A DNA stretch of 64,000 bases from Aquibacillus saliphilus. Its GTDB lineage: Bacteria > Bacillota > Bacilli > Bacillales > Amphibacillaceae. The stretch covers positions 81,944-145,943 of the forward strand of contig NZ_JAIZAP010000011.1 of the NCBI RefSeq assembly GCF_020404745.1, read 5' to 3'. The notes beneath the pieces are model-generated. The model ran no database searches, was not told the DNA's origin, and saw nothing but the letters and a program-made list of their open reading frames with translations. The position numbers and the translations under genes are program-made. Below are positions 58,638-64,000 of the stretch, one piece after another (the stretch's first letter is position 1; the number at the start of each line of letters is the position of its first letter).

Positions 58638-58690
58638 TTTACACCTATATTTACACATAAGTTTACAGATGACAAGACTTTTTTTATAAT
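58638..58690. promoter_or_regulatory. Divergent nadB/nifS promoter region with phased TTTACA repeats (candidate NiaR operator)
   Basis: TTTACA occurs at 58638, 58650 and 58662, exactly 12 bp apart. The third copy is also the -35 box of a SigA-type promoter for nifS (17-bp spacer, TATAAT at 58685-58690). On the minus strand TTGTCA, 16 bp, TAAATA could serve nadB, so the repeats cover both promoters. The regulator NiaR is encoded in the nifS operon; binding is inferred. Confidence 0.6.
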
Positions 58691-58751
58691 GGTATGATGG
58701 TAATAAAGAATTATTAATAACATCATTCAAGGTAGAAAGGACTTAAACTTG

Positions 58752-59867
58752 ATGATCTATTTAGACTACGCTGCTACAACACCAATTAGCGACAACGCCC
58801 TGCATGTTTATAGTGAAGTTTCTAAAACTATGTTTGGAAACTCTAATAGTTTGCATGATGTCGGCACCTCCGCCAAAAACCTTTTAGAACATTGCTGTGC
58901 AGAACTTGCAACAATGATAAATGGACAGGAAAAGGGGATTTATTTTACGACTGGAGGAACCGAATCCAATGTTTTATCTATCCAAACGCTAATTAACTCT
59001 TACAATGGAACAGGGAATCATTTAATCACTACTGAAATGGAACACTCTTCACTTTCTAACTATTTTTACTACTTAGAAAAAAAAGAAGGATATAGAGTAA
59101 CCTATTTATCTCCTAATGCCAATGGTGAAATCAATCTATCCGAATTAGCTAATGCTATCACTAACAAAACAATATTAGCTTCGATACAACATGCAAATTC
59201 TGAGATTGGTGTCGTTCAGCCTATTGAACAAATCGGTAAACTATTATATGAACGCGGGGTATTATTTCATAGCGATTGTGTACAGACATTTGGCAAGATA
59301 TCGGTTGATGCGAAGAGATACTATTTAGATAGTCTTTCAATTTCTAGTCATAAAATATATGGTCCAAAAGGAGTTGGAGCAATTTATCTCAATCCTTCAG
59401 TGAAATGCAATACTACTGATTCAAATGGATTACTTCCTGGTACAGCTAACCTACCTGGAATTGCATCGTTTATTACTGCCGCACAGGATGCACACAATAA
59501 CATGGACAATGAGCATGCTCGTTTATTAAAATTAAGGAAACATTTTTTAAATTTGGTTAATAATCAACAACTGAAGATGGAAATTATAGGTACCGATGGC
59601 CCACAAATACCACATATTATTGGTATGATCTTAGATAACATCCAAGGTGACTATGCGATGCTAGAATTTAATCGGGCTGGAATTGCTGTCTCAACTGGCA
59701 GTGCTTGCAGTTTAGAACACAAGCAACCAACTAAAGCCATTCTTGCTGTAGGTAAAAGCGAGACAGATGCAAAGCAGTTTATTCGATTGTCATTGGGACA
59801 AAGGACAACTATTAGCGATCTTGAAAAAGTAGTAGAGGTTTGTCTAGAGATAATAAACGATTATTGA
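58752..59867 (+). CDS. nifS: Cysteine desulfurase NifS (NAD pathway)
   Basis: About 371 residues. PLP lysine in SISSHKIYGPKG near residue 198 and catalytic Cys in STGSACSLEHKQ near 320. In B. subtilis the enzyme at this locus supplies sulfur for the iron-sulfur cluster of NadA, and the divergent arrangement with nadBCA is the same here. Either TTG 58749 (8 bp from AAAGGA) or ATG 58752 (11 bp) may be used; I chose ATG because homologues begin MIYLDYAATTP. Confidence 0.94.
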   Translation: MIYLDYAATTPISDNALHVYSEVSKTMFGNSNSLHDVGTSAKNLLEHCCAELATMINGQEKGIYFTTGGTESNVLSIQTLINSYNGTGNHLITTEMEHSSLSNYFYYLEKKEGYRVTYLSPNANGEINLSELANAITNKTILASIQHANSEIGVVQPIEQIGKLLYERGVLFHSDCVQTFGKISVDAKRYYLDSLSISSHKIYGPKGVGAIYLNPSVKCNTTDSNGLLPGTANLPGIASFITAAQDAHNNMDNEHARLLKLRKHFLNLVNNQQLKMEIIGTDGPQIPHIIGMILDNIQGDYAMLEFNRAGIAVSTGSACSLEHKQPTKAILAVGKSETDAKQFIRLSLGQRTTISDLEKVVEVCLEIINDY

Positions 59868-59886
59868 TAACTGGAGGATGACAAAG

Positions 59887-60426
59887 ATGAGTGCTAAAAA
59901 GAAGTTACTAGGAGAGGACCGGAGAGCGCTAATTCTACAACTGCTAAAACAACGAAGTGAGCCAATTACTGGTGGAGAACTAGCAGAAGATCTTCATGTT
60001 AGCAGACAAGTAATTGTTCAAGATATATCATTATTAAAAGCAAAGAGAGAGCCTATTGTAGCTACCAGCCAGGGCTATATTTATATGCATGACAGCCAAA
60101 AAGATAAAACAAAAAACCGTACTGTTGCTTGTAAGCATACACCTGATCAAACTCGGAAAGAACTCCAGTTAATCGTTGATTTAGGCGTAACTGTTAAAGA
60201 CGTTTTTATTGAACATCCTGTTTACGGAGATTTGGTTGCCTCAATTATGGTTAGTAATCGAAATGAGGTCGATCAGTTTCTTGAAAAAATAAACGAAACA
60301 AATGCACCATACTTACTTCAGCTAACTGGTGGTGTACACCTTCATACACTTGAAGCGGATTCTGAAGAAAAATTACAATTAGCATATCAATCCTTGGAAA
60401 AAGCAGGATTTATTATTCCGTCCTAA
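59887..60426 (+). CDS. niaR: NAD biosynthesis transcriptional repressor NiaR (NadR/YrxA)
   Basis: About 179 residues. N-terminal HTH_11 winged helix (RALILQLLKQRSEPITGGELAEDLHVSRQVIVQDISLLK) and C-terminal 3H domain with its three conserved histidines (EHPVYGDL, GGVHLHTLE). Represses nad genes in response to nicotinic acid. ATG 59887 has GGAGG 9 bp upstream; 59878 is too close. Cotranscribed with nifS. Confidence 0.94.
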   Translation: MSAKKKLLGEDRRALILQLLKQRSEPITGGELAEDLHVSRQVIVQDISLLKAKREPIVATSQGYIYMHDSQKDKTKNRTVACKHTPDQTRKELQLIVDLGVTVKDVFIEHPVYGDLVASIMVSNRNEVDQFLEKINETNAPYLLQLTGGVHLHTLEADSEEKLQLAYQSLEKAGFIIPS

Positions 60427-60429
60427 CTT

Positions 60430-60466
60430 AAAAATCACCAACTCAACGTTTGAGTCGGTGATTTTT
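60430..60466. terminator. Bidirectional terminator between niaR and pheA
   Basis: Arms AAAAATCACCRACTCAA-type: AAAAATCACC.ACTCAA / TTGAGT.GGTGATTTTT with a tiny loop, T5 on both strands, within 4 bp of both stop codons. Confidence 0.9.
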
Positions 60467-60469
60467 AAA

Positions 60470-61348
60470 TTAGTTATGCGATATTGATAAACCATTGTAA
60501 GTGTAATAAGGGTAGCTTCCTAATACTTTAACTGTACAGCCTAATGATTCAAGTTCTGCGATAGCATTTGGAATAAGTACATCATCCATTTTCTCTTCAA
60601 CATCAATGAGGAAATAATAATTTCCTAATCCTGTCTTCATTGGTCTAGATTCTATCTTTGATAAATTAAGCTTTCTCCATGAAAAAACTGAAAGCACTTG
60701 GTGCAGCGCCCCTGCCTGATCGGAACCAAGTGATACAATTAAAGTGGTTTTGTGGCCTTTAACTTCCATTTTGCTAGATTGTAGCTCGTAGTTGTCTTTA
60801 TGTAAAACAACAAAGCGTGTGTGATTATTTGTAAAGTCATGAATGTCCTTTTTTACGATAGAAAGTCCGTATTCTTCAGCTGCAAGATGGTTAGCGATAG
60901 CTCCTATCTTGCGCTCAGGATTATCACTAACATACTTTGCAGCAGCGCCAGTCGATGTCATATATTCAGCTCGTACATGCTTCAGCTCTGTACTTAGGAG
61001 ATGGTGACATTGTGCAATCGCATGAGAGTGCGAGTAAATAGAATCGATCGACTTCCAATCCACTTGATTGGATGGATGAACCATTAAATGCTGACGAATC
61101 GGAACGACAATTTCACTAATAATTTTTAGTGGTTTTTTTTGAATTAAGTAGTCGACTGTTAGATTGACTGAACCTTCGATGGCATTTTCTAAAGGCACAA
61201 CTGCAAATTTAACTTCGCCTTGTTCTACTGCATCTATACACTCTGGAATGGTTGTATAGCTTTCTTTGTTCTCCCCATTAAAAAGTGCATCTACAGCAAT
61301 CTTTGTAAAGGTACCTTTTGGTCCCAGATACGCAATTTTATTTATCAC
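60470..61348 (-). CDS. pheA: Prephenate dehydratase
   Basis: About 292 residues. Catalytic PDT domain (IAYLGPKGTFTKIAV, VVPLENAIEGSVNLTVDYL, NNHTRFVVL) and a C-terminal ACT domain with the Phe-binding ESRP motif (KIESRPMKTGLGNYYF). Converts prephenate to phenylpyruvate. GTG 61348 with AGGGGGGA upstream is preferred to ATG 61372. Confidence 0.96.
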   Translation of the reverse strand: MINKIAYLGPKGTFTKIAVDALFNGENKESYTTIPECIDAVEQGEVKFAVVPLENAIEGSVNLTVDYLIQKKPLKIISEIVVPIRQHLMVHPSNQVDWKSIDSIYSHSHAIAQCHHLLSTELKHVRAEYMTSTGAAAKYVSDNPERKIGAIANHLAAEEYGLSIVKKDIHDFTNNHTRFVVLHKDNYELQSSKMEVKGHKTTLIVSLGSDQAGALHQVLSVFSWRKLNLSKIESRPMKTGLGNYYFLIDVEEKMDDVLIPNAIAELESLGCTVKVLGSYPYYTYNGLSISHN

Positions 61349-61364
61349 AATATTTCCCCCCTGT

Positions 61365-61814
61365 CTATGCACCTGAACTTAATATTTCCACCTTATCGAC
61401 AAAATCTAACCGTTTTAATTGCTGAATTAATTCTTCTATGTTGATGGACATGCCAGAAGTATTTAATGAAATTGTCACATTGGCCTTGCCCTGCAATGGT
61501 ATTGTTTGATGAATGGTTAAGATATTTCCACCGGCTTTTGCAACTGTTGTAAGTAAATTAGATAATGTCCCAGTCCTATCTTCCAAATGAAAGAATAATG
61601 TAATCATCCGTTCCTTCACCATCGCTTGAAAGGGGAAAACGGCATCCTTATACTTATAAAAAGCACTTCGTGATAAATCTACCTTTTTTACTGCATCGAA
61701 AATAGATTCAACTTTACCTCTTTCAATTAGCTCTTTAGCCTCAATCGTTTTTCGCATTGATTCCGGTAGTATATCACTTCTTACCAAGTAAAATTTTTCA
61801 TCTCTTTCGACCAT
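61365..61814 (-). CDS. pheB: ACT domain protein PheB
   Basis: 149 residues: N-terminal UPF0735/PheB region ([23 protein letters not shown] ... [17 protein letters not shown]) and a C-terminal ACT domain ([31 protein letters not shown]). Probably an amino-acid-responsive regulator; called PheB from its linkage to pheA, but no enzyme activity is established. ATG 61814 has AAGGGGAA upstream. Confidence 0.92.
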   Translation of the reverse strand: MVERDEKFYLVRSDILPESMRKTIEAKELIERGKVESIFDAVKKVDLSRSAFYKYKDAVFPFQAMVKERMITLFFHLEDRTGTLSNLLTTVAKAGGNILTIHQTIPLQGKANVTISLNTSGMSINIEELIQQLKRLDFVDKVEILSSGA

Positions 61815-61853
61815 CTTCATTCCCCTTTTAGATCGCCCACCATATATTAGAAA

Positions 61854-63140
<1,287 letters not shown>

Positions 63141-63148
63141 TCACCTCT

Positions 63149-63688
63149 CTAATTGCACAACCAATTTATTGTACATTGATATTTCTTAGCCTGTAATGGT
63201 TCAACTAATACTTTATGTAAGTTTTGATTTTTTAATAATTTTCGCTCTAACTCTTCAATCTGTTCAAACATTCCAGCTATTGATAATTCTAACTCAACAC
63301 CCTGATCGTTTGTAGGACGAAATAAAAATGTTCCTGTATACAACTCCATTTGCGTTGCATGAGCTTTTAATAGATGTATCGTTTCTTCTAGTTGTAAATG
63401 CAATGATTCATCATAATTACTAAGGTTCTTATTATCAATCTCAACCTTGTACTCTATACGAAAATTATCATGCCTCCAGTTGAAGCCAATCATCCACAAT
63501 GCTGTTTTGGGCATATTCAAATTCACTAATTTCCGTTCTTGTTCAGCATTATCGACACTTTCCTTTAGCTTTTCTTGAACCTTATCCGTTTTTCCAAGAG
63601 ATGTGTAGCCCATGAGCAACTGAACTGTGTTAAGCCAATCATGGCGATAATGACGTAAAAGATTAACTGTATCCTCTTCTTTCATCAT
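63149..63688 (-). CDS. spo0B: Sporulation initiation phosphotransferase Spo0B
   Basis: 179 residues. Four-helix dimerisation region with the phosphorylated histidine His16 in LLRHYRHDWLNTVQLLMGY (equivalent to B. subtilis His30), then a degenerate HATPase-like domain. Moves phosphate from Spo0F to Spo0A in the phosphorelay. ATG doublet with GGGGAGG upstream. The N-terminus is about 14 residues shorter than in B. subtilis. In B. subtilis rpmA lies just upstream; here an IS begins about 190 bp away. Confidence 0.93.
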   Translation of the reverse strand: MMKEEDTVNLLRHYRHDWLNTVQLLMGYTSLGKTDKVQEKLKESVDNAEQERKLVNLNMPKTALWMIGFNWRHDNFRIEYKVEIDNKNLSNYDESLHLQLEETIHLLKAHATQMELYTGTFLFRPTNDQGVELELSIAGMFEQIEELERKLLKNQNLHKVLVEPLQAKKYQCTINWLCN

Positions 63689-63873
63689 TGTTATCCTCGC
63701 CTCCCCTAAGCATTAAGAAAATTATAGCAAAAAAACAACTATTATAAAAACAAACGATACTAACCAGAACAAAGGCACAGGCGCCCTGCGCTGAATCTGG
63801 AACAATCTATCATTAGTTATTCACATGGCAACCATTTTATAGTTTCTAGACATCATCAAAAAAATAAAATTAA

Positions 63874-64000
63874 GGTTCTCTGTCAAATGTGGTGGTGTGA
63901 TTTTCACTCCACCATCTCTTTTTCTTTTAAACTAAAGCTAAAGCCCTTCTAACTTCTTGTCGCCACAATATTTTCTTTTTCAATCGTTCGAAGTCTTTAA
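63874..64000 (-). mobile_element. Insertion sequence end, probably ISL3 family (partial)
   Basis: At 63874 begins GGTTCTCTGTCAAATG, similar to ISL3-family termini (GG...CTTTGTCAA), followed by an inverted repeat GGTGTGATTTTCACTCC. A transposase-like frame ends at 63927 reading outwards from the element. The adjacent 8 bp AAAATTAA (63866-63873) would be the target-site duplication if the other end matches. The rest lies beyond the window. Confidence 0.6.
63927..63998 (-). CDS. C-terminal end of a probable transposase (partial)
   Basis: Only the last 23 residues (KDFERLKKKILWRQEVRRAL then ALV) are in the window. The basic, helical tail and its position 50 bp inside an IS-like terminus suggest an ISL3-type transposase. 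Too little is present to be certain. Confidence 0.5.
   Translation of the reverse strand, partial: KDFERLKKKILWRQEVRRALALV

Noticed and set aside
58626..58730. 35-codon N-terminal extension of nadB
   Set aside because: It covers the divergent promoters and TTTACA repeats, and the FAD-binding start of homologues begins just after the GTG at 58625.

Overview
The window is chromosomal DNA from a low-GC, endospore-forming Gram-positive bacterium of the Bacillaceae. It carries sigK, spoVB, bofC, safA, a coxA-like gene, rsfA and spo0B, together with B. subtilis-type T-box leaders and a 6S RNA. The style (AT-rich, an Mrp antiporter operon, many TTG starts) suggests an Oceanobacillus/Virgibacillus/Lentibacillus-like halotolerant genus, but this is inference. 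Almost everything from about 3.7 kb rightwards follows the gene order of the B. subtilis yrh-yrr-yrv-yrb-nad-obg segment as I remember it, so this is a conserved core region and not an island.

Layout. 0-2.5 kb: 3' part of an Mrp Na+/H+ antiporter operon (mrpD partial, E, F, G). 2.6-3.6 kb: an uninterrupted sigK and a Gly/Tyr-rich probable spore-surface protein behind a SigK-like promoter. 3.7-16.5 kb: yrhC, mtnN, yrrS, pbpI, greA, udk, yrrM, mltG, yrzB, ruvX, ireB, alaS (T-box) and yrrI, all leftward. 16.7-23.7 kb: a zinc-ribbon protein, recD2, a TPR protein, mnmA with its cysteine desulfurase, cymR and a YczE-type membrane protein. 23.8-26.3 kb: rightward rarA and rsfA, then 6S RNA (leftward). 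26.6-30.5 kb: hisS-aspS behind a T-box, and yrzK. 30.7-45.2 kb: a secreted amidase, dtd, rel, apt, recJ, yrvD, secDF, comN, spoVB, a DUF421 protein, an ArsB/NhaD-type permease and yrzE. 45.3-50.4 kb: yajC-tgt-queA-DUF2905-ruvB-ruvA and bofC. 50.6-54.4 kb: coxA-like lipoprotein, nadE, a CotS-type kinase and safA. 55-60.4 kb: nadBCA diverging from nifS-niaR (de novo NAD synthesis with its iron-sulfur supplier and regulator). 60.5-63.7 kb: pheA, pheB, obg, spo0B. The right edge enters an insertion sequence, probably ISL3-like.

How the genes connect. Several neighbours form functional units: NifS/NadA/NadB/NadC/NiaR plus NadE for NAD; desulfurase and MnmA for tRNA thiolation, next to CymR; Tgt and QueA for queuosine, RuvA and RuvB for Holliday junctions; RuvX, IreB and AlaS; SafA, CoxA-like, BofC, SpoVB, SigK and RsfA for sporulation.

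What is unusual. The clearest unexplained signal is a ~100-bp element present twice (29835-29935 and 51243-51342), each forming the same bulged hairpin with a compensating base-pair change. Also notable are a hisS-aspS T-box whose specifier region reads both GAC and CAC, three TTTACA hexamers spaced exactly 12 bp apart between nadB and nifS, a kinase frame that starts inside safA and runs through a terminator-like hairpin, and several deletions relative to the B. subtilis order. I found no CRISPR array, prophage, tRNA, rRNA or clearly novel multi-gene system.
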